DNA of 12,246 nt from JBFKPQ01 sp041628225 (GTDB lineage: Bacteria > Actinomycetota > Acidimicrobiia > Spongiisociales > JAENVV01). Shown here piece after piece: positions 1-6,241 of this stretch. The stretch is taken from the NCBI GenBank assembly GCA_041628225.1, contig JBFKPQ010000067.1, positions 1 to 12,246 of the forward strand, read 5' to 3'. The notes below the pieces were generated by a model. The model was not told where the DNA came from. It did no database searches and saw only the letters and a list, made by a program, of their open reading frames with translations. The position numbers and the translations under genes are program-made. Numbering within the stretch: position 1 is the first letter of the stretch; every line of letters begins with the position of its first letter.

Positions 1-1083
1 CCAGTTGGGCGAATCGGCCGACGTCAGCACGATGGCGATGATCGACGCGCCGAACGCCAGGGCGACGAACGGGTTGGTGACGAGGCTGCGCAACACCTCT
101 CCGGCCAGCTGGCCGGTCGATCCGCCCTCTGTGACGGCGAGTTCCCGCAACGGGACGAAGAAGAACAGCAGGAAGAACGGGATGGCACCGAGGATGCCGA
201 TCATCGACAGGGTGGCGCGCCCGCGCGGGTTGCGACGTTGCCAGCGATCGCCGAGCCAGCCGGCCACGATCGACGTGATGGCCGCGAGCTGGAAGATCGC
301 CGCGAAGATCCCACCCACCTTGGTCGCCGTGGCGGTGTCGTAGCCCTCGGCGACGACCTTCGACTGGTAGAGCAGCGGAACCCACAGCAGCGATCCGTAG
401 GCGAACTGGGCGGTGAAGCCCTGGGCGATCAGCCAGATGTTCGTTGGCCGGCGCACGATGGACGGGACCTGATCCCAGGTGATCACCTCCTCGAGCTCCT
501 CGGCTCGTCCGGCGAGTTCGGGCTCGGCGGCGCCGCGCGCCGGTTCGAAGGTCGTGAGATACAGGAAGCCGAAGGCGGCGCCGACGATGGCGATGACCCA
601 CATCGGCCGCCTCCAGTCTCCGGCGCCGAGTTGTGAGGCCACGAGGCCGCCGACGAGGCCGCCCGCTCCTTGCGAGAGTCCCCAGAAGCTCATCGCCAAT
701 CCGCGCCGGCGCGGTGCCACGAAGTCCGACACGACGGAGAACCCGACCGAGGCGATCGACCCGAGCCCGGCGGCCGTGGCGATCTGGGCACCGAACAGCA
801 GCAGATAAGACGGTGCGGCAGCCGAGGCAGCGGTTCCGCCTGCCCAGATGACGGTCCCCCAGAACAGCAGGCGCTTTCGGCTCGAACGGTCGCCCCAGTA
901 TCCCCAGCCGACCGCCGTGATGGCGGTGACGAGGATCACTGTGGCCGTGATGGCGCCGAGGGCGGCTTCCGAGACGCCGAGGTCTTCGCTGATCGGCAGC
1001 AGCATGTTGGGGATCATCGCGAGCGCGGCGTTGTCGAGCGACGCCAGAATGATGAAGACGACGAGTGTCCAGAGCTTCCGCAC
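1..1083 (-). CDS. MFS transporter (3' end outside the window)
   Basis: This is the first 361 codons of a major facilitator superfamily permease; the stop lies beyond base 1. The translation starts VRKLWTLVVFIILASLDNAA and shows the MFS pattern: a first helix, the helix 2-3 loop GYWGDRSSRKRL (the family's G-x-x-x-D-R-x-x-R-R/K signature), paired hydrophobic helices, a polar central loop near residues 190-215 (AEPELAGRAEELEE), and a second-half counterpart GWLGDRWQRRNPRGR. The conserved Asp and the signatures in both halves suggest an active secondary transporter in the cytoplasmic membrane. The substrate cannot be read from the sequence; the general look recalls Spinster-like or organic-anion MFS proteins, but that is only an impression. 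The GTG at 1083 is chosen because no other start lies near the first helix; it follows the DinB gene stop by 23 bases, so the two are probably cotranscribed. No clear ribosome binding site is visible. Confidence 0.88.
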   Translation of the reverse strand, partial: MRKLWTLVVFIILASLDNAALAMIPNMLLPISEDLGVSEAALGAITATVILVTAITAVGWGYWGDRSSRKRLLFWGTVIWAGGTAASAAAPSYLLLFGAQIATAAGLGSIASVGFSVVSDFVAPRRRGLAMSFWGLSQGAGGLVGGLVASQLGAGDWRRPMWVIAIVGAAFGFLYLTTFEPARGAAEPELAGRAEELEEVITWDQVPSIVRRPTNIWLIAQGFTAQFAYGSLLWVPLLYQSKVVAEGYDTATATKVGGIFAAIFQLAAITSIVAGWLGDRWQRRNPRGRATLSMIGILGAIPFFLLFFFVPLRELAVTEGGSTGQLAGEVLRSLVTNPFVALAFGASIIAIVLTSADSPNW

Positions 1084-1106
1084 CCCGCGATTGTGCCAGA
1101 GGGCGC

Positions 1107-1607
1107 TCAGGAGATGCGCGTCATGTGGCCGCCATCGAAGAAGAACGCCCAACCGTCCATCGACGGCGGCTCGATCCCGTGTTGGGTGAGAATCGTGGCG
1201 ATCTGAGACCGGTGTTCGGTGGCGTGATTGATCGCCTGGAGTAGCAGCAGGTCACTCGGCATGGACCACGTACCTTCGGGGTCGTCGCCCGTCAGCCGCA
1301 CCGTTCGTCCCTCGCCCACGTGTCCGGCCGCGTCTTCGAGGAGCGCGTTGCTGCGGGCGAACGCAGCCCGCAAGGCGTCGAAGTCGGGCCGTGGCGTTTC
1401 GGGGAGTCGGTCGGGCCGCTCGAGGCCCGCGAAGCGGTGGGCGTAGGAGTCTTGGCCGTTGGCGACGTGGACGAGCGTCTCGCCGATCGTGCCGTACGTG
1501 CCTGTCACGGTGGCAGCGAGCACGCCGTCGGGCAGACCGTCGCACGCGTCGAGCAACCGGTCGTTCATCATCGTGTTGTGTCGAAGCAGCTCTTCCACGA
1601 GGTCCAT
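1107..1607 (-). CDS. DinB family protein (putative metal-dependent)
   Basis: A 166-residue protein with the four-helix DinB/YfiT-like fold pattern. The three histidines expected for a divalent metal site are visible: H47 in LVHVANGQ, and H128 and H132 in the helix NHATEHRSQIATIL, which matches the common DinB signature NHxxxHRxQ. The C-terminal stretch (HGIEPPSMDGWAFF) is also typical. Family members include mycothiol- or bacillithiol-dependent S-transferases and many uncharacterised proteins. In an actinobacterium a mycothiol-linked role is possible, but nothing here proves it. The protein should be cytoplasmic. The ATG start is supported by AGAGGTG five bases upstream. The gene heads a likely two-gene transcript with the MFS transporter and is divergent from the GNAT gene. 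Confidence 0.9.
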   Translation of the reverse strand: MDLVEELLRHNTMMNDRLLDACDGLPDGVLAATVTGTYGTIGETLVHVANGQDSYAHRFAGLERPDRLPETPRPDFDALRAAFARSNALLEDAAGHVGEGRTVRLTGDDPEGTWSMPSDLLLLQAINHATEHRSQIATILTQHGIEPPSMDGWAFFFDGGHMTRIS

Positions 1608-1612
1608 CGCAT

Positions 1613-1619
1613 CACCTCT
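1613..1619 (-). promoter_or_regulatory. Shine-Dalgarno of the DinB gene
   Basis: AGAGGTG on the minus strand, five bases before the ATG at 1607. It is one of the few good ribosome binding sites in the window and fixes the DinB start. Confidence 0.6.
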
Positions 1620-1631
1620 CGGTCGACGTCA

Positions 1632-1637
1632 ATCGTA
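1632..1637 (-). promoter_or_regulatory. Candidate -10 box for the DinB-MFS transcript
   Basis: TACGAT on the minus strand fits the actinobacterial -10 pattern TAnnnT. It lies about 24 bases before the DinB ATG, leaving room for a short leader that carries the Shine-Dalgarno site. I find no good -35 hexamer 16-18 bases upstream, so this is tentative. Confidence 0.3.
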
Positions 1638-1710
1638 CGGGTCTGGAGCCCACGAGTGACCACGGCGGTGCAGCACTCCTGGCCGGGCATGGGCCGCCAC
1701 CGTAGCCGGA

Positions 1711-1716
1711 TATCCT
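1711..1716 (+). promoter_or_regulatory. Candidate -10 box for a leaderless GNAT transcript
   Basis: TATCCT ends eight bases before the GNAT ATG at 1725. There is no Shine-Dalgarno sequence between them, so transcription may start at or next to the start codon. The box overlaps the 8-bp palindrome GGATATCC (1708-1715), which could be an operator half-site or chance. No convincing -35 is seen. Confidence 0.35.
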
Positions 1717-1724
1717 GATCCGCA

Positions 1725-2162
1725 ATGCAGATCCGTCGTATCGACGCCGCCACGGTGCGGCCCCTCCGCTGGGCGGTGCTTCGTCCCGAAGCCCCCGACG
1801 CCGAGTCGATCGTGTTCGAAGGAGACGATGCCGACGCGGCCGGTCACTACGGCGCCTTCGACGGCGACGACCTCGTCGGCGTCATCTCGGTGTTTGCCCA
1901 GTCGCACCCTGACCTCCCGGAGCCTGGTGACTGGCGAATACGCGGCATGGCGGTGGTCGACGGACGCCGCTCATCTGGCATCGGTGGCCTGCTCCTCGAC
2001 GCGGTCGATGACCACGTCCGTACACACGGCGGCGGGCGGATTTGGTGCAATGCGAGAACGCCGGCGGTCCGCTTCTATGCGCAGCGGGGCTTCGTGACCG
2101 AGGGCGACGAATTCCTCACCGCGGGCGACCGACCCCACCACCGCATGATCCGGCAGGTGTGA
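1725..2162 (+). CDS. GNAT family N-acetyltransferase
   Basis: A 145-residue single-domain GCN5-related acetyltransferase, expected to move the acetyl group of acetyl-CoA to an amine on an unknown substrate in the cytoplasm. Motif A is clear: the beta-4 strand WRIRGMAVVDG (residues 70-80) is followed by the pyrophosphate-binding loop RRSSGIGG (81-88) and the helix LLLDAVDDHV. Motif B is also present as ARTPAVRFYAQRGF (about 110-123), with the Y/F-x-x-x-G-F pattern of small GNAT enzymes. The length is normal. The ATG has no Shine-Dalgarno but a -10-like box eight bases upstream, suggesting a leaderless mRNA. It is divergent from the DinB gene. Its stop TGA is directly followed by the stop of the convergent membrane gene, with no space for a terminator. 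Confidence 0.93.
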   Translation: MQIRRIDAATVRPLRWAVLRPEAPDAESIVFEGDDADAAGHYGAFDGDDLVGVISVFAQSHPDLPEPGDWRIRGMAVVDGRRSSGIGGLLLDAVDDHVRTHGGGRIWCNARTPAVRFYAQRGFVTEGDEFLTAGDRPHHRMIRQV

Positions 2163-2996
2163 TCAGGCGGGCGGTGCTTCGGGCCCCGTCCGCACCGATA
2201 GCACTCTCCCCACGAGCAGCACACCGATGAACGCGGCCCAGACGGGTGACAACGCCACCACGCCCTCGGCTCCCCCGACGGCCAGCGACAGCACGCCCGC
2301 GACGGAAAGGGTGCGCCGGGCGGCTTGCTTGCGCCGGCCGGACAGTCGTTCGCCCGTCAAGTCGGCCGTCGATTCCGGGTGATAGGGCACGGCCAGGATC
2401 GCCGACACGATGCCGAGCCCGAGCACCACCCACCCGGTCGTGTCGGGTGCGACCCAGCCCGGTTCGGCCGACCGAATCGCCACCCCGGTTGCTCCGGCCG
2501 CGATGACGGCCGCGGCCCACCGTGCACCACGAGCGGCACCGCCACCCAGACCCCCGTCGCGGGCGATCGCAAACGCCAAAACGAGCGCCACCACCCAGCC
2601 GACCTCCGAGCGGGCCGCAAAGATGCCGAGCCCGGTGAGGCCGAGGAGGTCGATGACAGAGGGAGGATGGCCCGACGGCCGCAGCAACACGCGGCCCGCC
2701 ATCAGCACCGTCGCCACGATCAGCAGCGACGGCGTACCCAGCAGCCACACGATCGGGATGGCCGCCATGGCTCCGACGAGCGCCGCGTTGGGCTCGTCCG
2801 GGTCGATCTCCCGGCCGATCGCCCAGGCCAGGAACACGGCTCCGCCGGCCAGTAGGCCATCGAGGATCGCTCCTCCGAACCCGGCCTCACCCAAGAACCG
2901 GACGGTGAAGATCGCTCCGGCGAGGAACGCGATGCCGATGATCTGGACATTGGATCGGTAGCGCGGGTCGATGGGGCGCGCCAGGTGGATGCGCAC
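2163..2996 (-). CDS. Multi-pass membrane protein of unknown function, coupled to yajQ
   Basis: I do not recognise a family. The 277-residue product is strongly hydrophobic with roughly ten membrane segments, for example NVQIIGIAFLAGAIF, AILDGLLAGGAVFLAWAIG, LLIVATVLMAGRVLL, VGWVVALVLAFAI, GWVVLGLGIVSAILAVPY and VWAAFIGVLLVGRVLSV. Loops are short and carry few charges apart from a polar stretch near residues 215-235 (PESTADLTGERLSGRRKQ). No catalytic motif is obvious. The frame stays open upstream into yajQ, but those extra residues look like antisense-style noise. I therefore place the start at GTG 2996, one base after the yajQ stop, with translation probably coupled to yajQ; no Shine-Dalgarno is visible. 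The gene converges on the GNAT gene. Confidence 0.75.
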   Translation of the reverse strand: MRIHLARPIDPRYRSNVQIIGIAFLAGAIFTVRFLGEAGFGGAILDGLLAGGAVFLAWAIGREIDPDEPNAALVGAMAAIPIVWLLGTPSLLIVATVLMAGRVLLRPSGHPPSVIDLLGLTGLGIFAARSEVGWVVALVLAFAIARDGGLGGGAARGARWAAAVIAAGATGVAIRSAEPGWVAPDTTGWVVLGLGIVSAILAVPYHPESTADLTGERLSGRRKQAARRTLSVAGVLSLAVGGAEGVVALSPVWAAFIGVLLVGRVLSVRTGPEAPPA

Positions 2997-2997
2997 G

Positions 2998-3483
2998 TCA
3001 GTCGCGGAAATTGGTGAACTGCAGTGGCAGGCGAAAGTCGAGACCCTTGAGATGGGCGATGACTTCCTGCAGGTCGTCGCGCTTTTTTCCTGATACGCGC
3101 AACTGGTCACCCTGGATCTGCACTTGGATCTTCATCTTCGTGTCGCGCAGTTCCTTGGACAGCTCTTTGGCGGCGTCCTGTGGGATGCCGGAGATGAGCT
3201 GGTAGACCGCCCGGACACGGCCACCGGCGGCCGGTTTGGCGTCGCCGCCGTCGAGCACCTTCAGCGAGATGCCACGTTTGACGAGCTTGGTCTTGAGGAC
3301 GTCGATGACGGCGTCGAGGCGCCCTTCCGACGCCGATTCCATCGAAATCGAGTTCTCGTCCAGTTTCACGGTCGAGTCGGTGCCGCGGAAGTCGTAGCGA
3401 GTCGCAATCTCACGGCCCGCCTGGTCAACGGCATTGCGGACTTCTTGCATGTCGAGTTCAGAGACAACGTCGAACGAAGGCAT
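2998..3483 (-). CDS. yajQ: YajQ family nucleotide / cyclic-di-GMP-binding protein
   Basis: A 161-residue protein matching YajQ (UPF0234) along its full length. It begins MPSFDVVSELDMQEVRNAVD, followed by the hallmark TRYDFRG (residues 28-34), the middle segment KTKLVKRGIS, and the second half with AKELSKELRD, KIQVQIQGDQLRVSGKKRDDLQ and the ending LPLQFTNFRD. The family has two ferredoxin-like domains and is about 160 residues long, as here. Some members (Xanthomonas) bind c-di-GMP and act on a transcription factor; the E. coli protein has been reported to bind nucleotides, so the exact ligand here is an inference. The protein is cytoplasmic. The ATG has no Shine-Dalgarno, but a good sigma-70-like promoter ends eight bases before it. 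It is followed one base later by a membrane protein gene. Confidence 0.95.
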   Translation of the reverse strand: MPSFDVVSELDMQEVRNAVDQAGREIATRYDFRGTDSTVKLDENSISMESASEGRLDAVIDVLKTKLVKRGISLKVLDGGDAKPAAGGRVRAVYQLISGIPQDAAKELSKELRDTKMKIQVQIQGDQLRVSGKKRDDLQEVIAHLKGLDFRLPLQFTNFRD

Positions 3484-3491
3484 CGGGCGAC

Positions 3492-3520
3492 AATATCAGA
3501 CAGTGGGGCACGCCCGTCAA
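3492..3520 (-). promoter_or_regulatory. Candidate yajQ promoter, leaderless
   Basis: On the minus strand TTGACG (3520-3515; five of six match TTGACA) and GATATT (3497-3492; four of six match TATAAT) are separated by exactly 17 bases. The yajQ ATG begins eight bases after the -10 box, where transcription should start, and no Shine-Dalgarno intervenes. The -35 box contains the TGA stop codon of the upstream channel gene (3519-3517). Confidence 0.55.
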
Positions 3521-4890
3521 TCGCCCGGGGCGGCTTCCATCCGGCGCCGTTCGGCGATGCGGCGCACTTCGGCTGCGACTGCCGGGAAGTCGTTGAGGAC
3601 GTGCTCGAAGCCCGCCCGGTCGAGTGCGTACACGTTGCAATAGCCGACCGCCGTGACCGTGTTGGCCCGCGGCTGGTCGGTCAGCAGCGCCATCTCGCCG
3701 ACGAAATCGCCGTCGGTGAGGGTGGCGATGACCTCCCGGTCGTCGCGGCCCCACACCTCCACCGTCCCTCTGTCGACGAAGTAGAGCTGGTTGCCGACCT
3801 CGCCGCGCCGCATGAGATGCTGTCCGGGAAGGAAGACCCTCGGCCTGAGATGGAGAACGAGCTCGCGGAAGAAGTCGTCGCCGGCGCCTGCGAACAGCGG
3901 CACCCGTTCGAGGATGCGCCGGTGCGTGTGCAGGGAGATCTCGACGTGCAAGGGCGTCGGCAGGTCCTTCAGAACCTCGGTTTCCTGGCCCATCCGGCTC
4001 TCCCACATGTAGTTGTAGTAGTCGCGAACCCGGGCCTGGACGTCACGCGGCACGTGGCGGTCCCGCATGAAATGGTTCACGGTTTCGACGCGCTGAAGAT
4101 GGCGAGCGCGCGTGAGGTCCACGTTGGCGAGCAGGCTGGCCACGTTGCCGATGATGTACCCGTACATGGCCGCTCCCACGGCCATCGCCACCATCGTGTA
4201 ATAGGTCTGGCGGACGCCGACGGGCGTGATGTCGCCGTAGCCGACGGTGGTCAGGGTCGTGATCGCCCAGTACAGCGACGATTGGTATGGAGGCAGGTCG
4301 GCGGGCCCTGACTCGAACCCGTCGATGGCGATCCAGCCGCTCGCCATCCAGTGGGCCACGAGCCCGATCCAGAAGGCGAAGAAGGCCAGGCGTAACACTG
4401 CCGGGTTGAGCGAGGTCTGGATACGCCAGCGACGCTGCAGGGCGAAGATCCGGGCCACCCGCAACACCCGGAGCAGCGCGAGGAGCCGGAAACCGTTGGC
4501 CACCGACATGGAAGTGGCTTCGGAAGCTTCGGCGACGAGGTCGAACGGGATGGCGGCGAGGAGATCCACCGTGAACCAGCCGCGCAGGTAGCGGCGTCCC
4601 CCGGAGCGAAGCCGACTGCGGATGTCGACAACGAGGACGGTTGTGATCGCCGCCGAGACAACCATCAGCCACGCCGCGTCGAGGTTCTCGAACACCGCCT
4701 CGACCGGCATGAGCACGGCGAGCACGATCGTCGCCGCCAACACGAGAACGTCCCACGGCCGGAGGCCGAGTTCGTCGAGCCGGGCGGCCATCGCCGACTC
4801 GCCCGGTGCGCTGCTGCCGCGCTGTGGCCTGGCTACGGTGCTCCTCCTGTGTGAACCCTCGACCAGCCTATCGGACGGCGCTGGGACCAT
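3517..4890 (-). CDS. Cyclic-nucleotide-gated-type potassium channel
   Basis: A six-segment voltage-gated-like K+ channel with a C-terminal cNMP-binding domain (457 residues from the first ATG). S1 lies near residues 46-64. An S3-like segment is GWFTVDLLAAIPFD (104-117). S4 carries arginines every third position (R141, R144, R147 in LRVLRVARIF). The pore has the K+ filter TVGYGD (215-220), S6 runs about 229-256, then a C-linker rich in charged helices, and the binding domain spans about 333-435. Its phosphate cassette is intact: G398-E399 and P407-R408, the arginine that grips the cyclic phosphate. It resembles bacterial SthK-type and plant/HCN channels. It sits in the cytoplasmic membrane and should pass K+ under cNMP and perhaps voltage control. 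The start is uncertain: ATG 4890 (no ribosome site), ATG 4791 (M34, giving a compact protein just before S1), or a point near a strong AGGAGG at 4848-4843. Confidence 0.93.
   Translation of the reverse strand: MVPAPSDRLVEGSHRRSTVARPQRGSSAPGESAMAARLDELGLRPWDVLVLAATIVLAVLMPVEAVFENLDAAWLMVVSAAITTVLVVDIRSRLRSGGRRYLRGWFTVDLLAAIPFDLVAEASEATSMSVANGFRLLALLRVLRVARIFALQRRWRIQTSLNPAVLRLAFFAFWIGLVAHWMASGWIAIDGFESGPADLPPYQSSLYWAITTLTTVGYGDITPVGVRQTYYTMVAMAVGAAMYGYIIGNVASLLANVDLTRARHLQRVETVNHFMRDRHVPRDVQARVRDYYNYMWESRMGQETEVLKDLPTPLHVEISLHTHRRILERVPLFAGAGDDFFRELVLHLRPRVFLPGQHLMRRGEVGNQLYFVDRGTVEVWGRDDREVIATLTDGDFVGEMALLTDQPRANTVTAVGYCNVYALDRAGFEHVLNDFPAVAAEVRRIAERRRMEAAPGD
4843..4848 (-). promoter_or_regulatory. 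Strong Shine-Dalgarno-like site before an in-frame GTA
   Basis: AGGAGG on the minus strand lies within the 5' part of the channel frame. Six bases after it is GTA (4836-4834), in frame with the channel but not a normal start codon. No ATG, GTG or TTG lies at a usable distance. It could be a relic of a start, an unusual start, or chance; it bears on which start the channel uses. Confidence 0.3.
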
Positions 4891-4932
4891 TCCCAGATTC
4901 TGTCTCGAGCACCGGCCGGGGACCCGTCGCCC

Positions 4933-5400
4933 TCAGGTCCGATGGAGCGTGGCGTGGAGATGATGGGTGAGCGGTTCGCCGACGGCGGCCATCGCCAGGT
5001 CGTACGTGAGTTCGTCGCCGTCGACTTCGAGCACCCGGCGGACCGCGGTCACCTCCTTCGCGGTGGGGGTGAGCGCAACGGTCTGGCTGGTCAGCTCGAG
5101 GCGGGTCCCGTCGACGCTCCCGGTATGGATCTCGGTGACGCCGGTGGGTTGAGCGAGAGCGAGTTCGACCATCCCGTCGCCGACCGGACGAAGGTATCCC
5201 GTCTCGATGTGGAGCGGTCGACCATCGTCGGAGTGACGGGTGCGCTGGGTGTAGATCACGAAGGGCTTGTCGGGTGGGGCTACGAAGGTGACCTCCTCGA
5301 CGTAGTCGAAGGAGTCGATCGTCGGGTACTCGCCATGGCCGGCTCCGGACCAGGCTCCGAGCAAGAACACCAACGGAGCGACGTCGGGATGGAGGCTCAC
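4933..5400 (-). CDS. Nitrobindin-like haem-binding beta-barrel protein (FABP-like)
   Basis: A 155-residue protein of the nitrobindin / THAP4 haem-binding domain family (mycobacterial relative Rv2717c, from memory). It begins VSLHPDVAPLVFLLGAWSGA; the N-terminal G-x-W-x-G-x-G signature is complete (G15 to G21), followed by GEYPTI and the first strands (FDYVEEVTF). Near the C terminus PLTHHLHATLHRT holds several histidines (146, 147, 149, 153), one of which should be the axial haem ligand. Family members bind ferric haem in a ten-strand barrel and are proposed to isomerise peroxynitrite to nitrate, or to sense NO. It should be cytoplasmic. The reading frame is open further upstream, but those residues are antisense-like (Arg/Pro-rich). 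I start it at GTG 5400, which overlaps the Bpa stop as GTGA and implies coupled translation. Confidence 0.88.
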   Translation of the reverse strand: MSLHPDVAPLVFLLGAWSGAGHGEYPTIDSFDYVEEVTFVAPPDKPFVIYTQRTRHSDDGRPLHIETGYLRPVGDGMVELALAQPTGVTEIHTGSVDGTRLELTSQTVALTPTAKEVTAVRRVLEVDGDELTYDLAMAAVGEPLTHHLHATLHRT

Positions 5401-5864
5401 AAGTAGACGCCGGGGTACTTCTTGTCGTCTTGGTGGCCGGCGTCGATCGCCCGGCGCTGCATTTCCGAGAGCTGGGCCTGCGCGGCGAGCTGCTGGCTCA
5501 TGAGACTCGCCTGGATGCCGTGAAACAGCCCTTCGAGCCACCCGACGAGCTGTGCCTGAGCGACGCGCAATTCCGACTCGGTCGGGGTGTCCGCAGACAG
5601 CGGGCGGAAGATCTCCCGGAACTCCTCTTTGAGGTCGTCCGAAAGCACCTCTTCGAGTTCGTCGAGCGAGCGTTTGTGGACTTCGAGGATCCGTCGTCTT
5701 CCGGCCGGATCCAGTGGAGCCTGCCGGACTTCCTCCAACATGGCGCGCGTCATCGATGCGATGCGAATGATCTTCGTCGGATGCGACACCGACGAGCCGG
5801 CGTCGTCGGCCTCTTCTGAGTCGGCGGCTTCGATGGCGTCTGGTCGGATGGGTTCGCTCTCCAT
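5397..5864 (-). CDS. bpa: Bacterial proteasome activator Bpa
   Basis: A 155-residue protein matching Bpa (BpaA; M. tuberculosis Rv3780 from memory), the ATP-independent ring that opens the 20S proteasome gate and feeds it unfolded proteins. Seen here: an acidic, disordered N terminus (residues 1-28), then KIIRIASMTRAMLEEVRQAP (31-50), the helical core with EVHKRSLDELEEVL, and the highly conserved ELRVAQAQLVGWLEGLFHGI (98-117), followed by the four-helix core end. The C terminus PGVYL ends in V153-Y154-L155, a Hb-Y-X motif that docks between proteasome alpha subunits; the usual actinobacterial tail is GQYL. It is cytoplasmic. The ATG has no Shine-Dalgarno; TAACCT six bases upstream could allow separate leaderless expression. 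The DUF2752 gene ends 14 bases before it and the nitrobindin gene overlaps its stop. The presence implies a 20S proteasome in this organism. Confidence 0.95.
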   Translation of the reverse strand: MESEPIRPDAIEAADSEEADDAGSSVSHPTKIIRIASMTRAMLEEVRQAPLDPAGRRRILEVHKRSLDELEEVLSDDLKEEFREIFRPLSADTPTESELRVAQAQLVGWLEGLFHGIQASLMSQQLAAQAQLSEMQRRAIDAGHQDDKKYPGVYL

Positions 5865-5878
5865 ACGGTCAGGTTAGG

Positions 5879-6241
5879 TCACCACCAGCCGAATCGCCGA
5901 AGCTCGAAGACCCACATGGCCGCCACGGTCACTCCGAGCAGAATGATCGGCAGGCGCAGGTCGGTTTGGCGACGCCGGACCGCAACCCATGCGGACATCG
6001 CCACCACGAACGGACCGGCCGGATTGGCGGCGAACGCCGTCGCCAGGTCGAACCCCAACGTCGCAGACACCGCCGTGCTCGTTCCACAGAAGGGGCACGG
6101 CACTCCCGTCGCCGCCAGCAGCGGGCAGCTGATGCCGAACGACGAGCCGACCAGCAACCGTACGGTTCCCAAGATGAGCACAGACCAAGCCGCCACGCGT
6201 ACGTCTCGCCAGCCCACGACGAGCGCCGGCCCCAGCCTCAC
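5879..6241 (-). CDS. DUF2752 family membrane protein
   Basis: A 120-residue small membrane protein of the DUF2752 family. The signature is clear: C39-P, then GVPCPFCGTSTAV with C49 and C52 (CPxCG), followed by FDLATAFAANP, where the family usually has G-D/F-x-x-A-F-x-x-N-P. Hydrophobic segments lie near residues 15-32, 76-88 and 97-113. The function of the family is unknown; the cysteine pair suggests metal binding or redox chemistry at the membrane face, but this is inference. The start is GTG 6241, overlapping the RDD stop as GTGA, so its translation is probably coupled to RDD. It is followed 14 bases later by bpa. Confidence 0.88.
   Translation of the reverse strand: MRLGPALVVGWRDVRVAAWSVLILGTVRLLVGSSFGISCPLLAATGVPCPFCGTSTAVSATLGFDLATAFAANPAGPFVVAMSAWVAVRRRQTDLRLPIILLGVTVAAMWVFELRRFGWW

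Noticed and set aside
3124..4311. A 395-codon plus-strand frame opposite yajQ and the channel
   Set aside because: It covers parts of two well-supported genes on the other strand and shows mirrored codon bias rather than protein-like composition.
4891..4932. Palindromes CTCGAG and CCGGCCGG in the gap between nitrobindin and the channel
   Set aside because: Too short for a terminator stem, and no T-run follows on either strand.
5401..5541. A longer nitrobindin start at 5541
   Set aside because: The added residues are Arg/Pro-rich and lie inside bpa in another frame; the GTGA overlap at 5400 gives the normal family N terminus.
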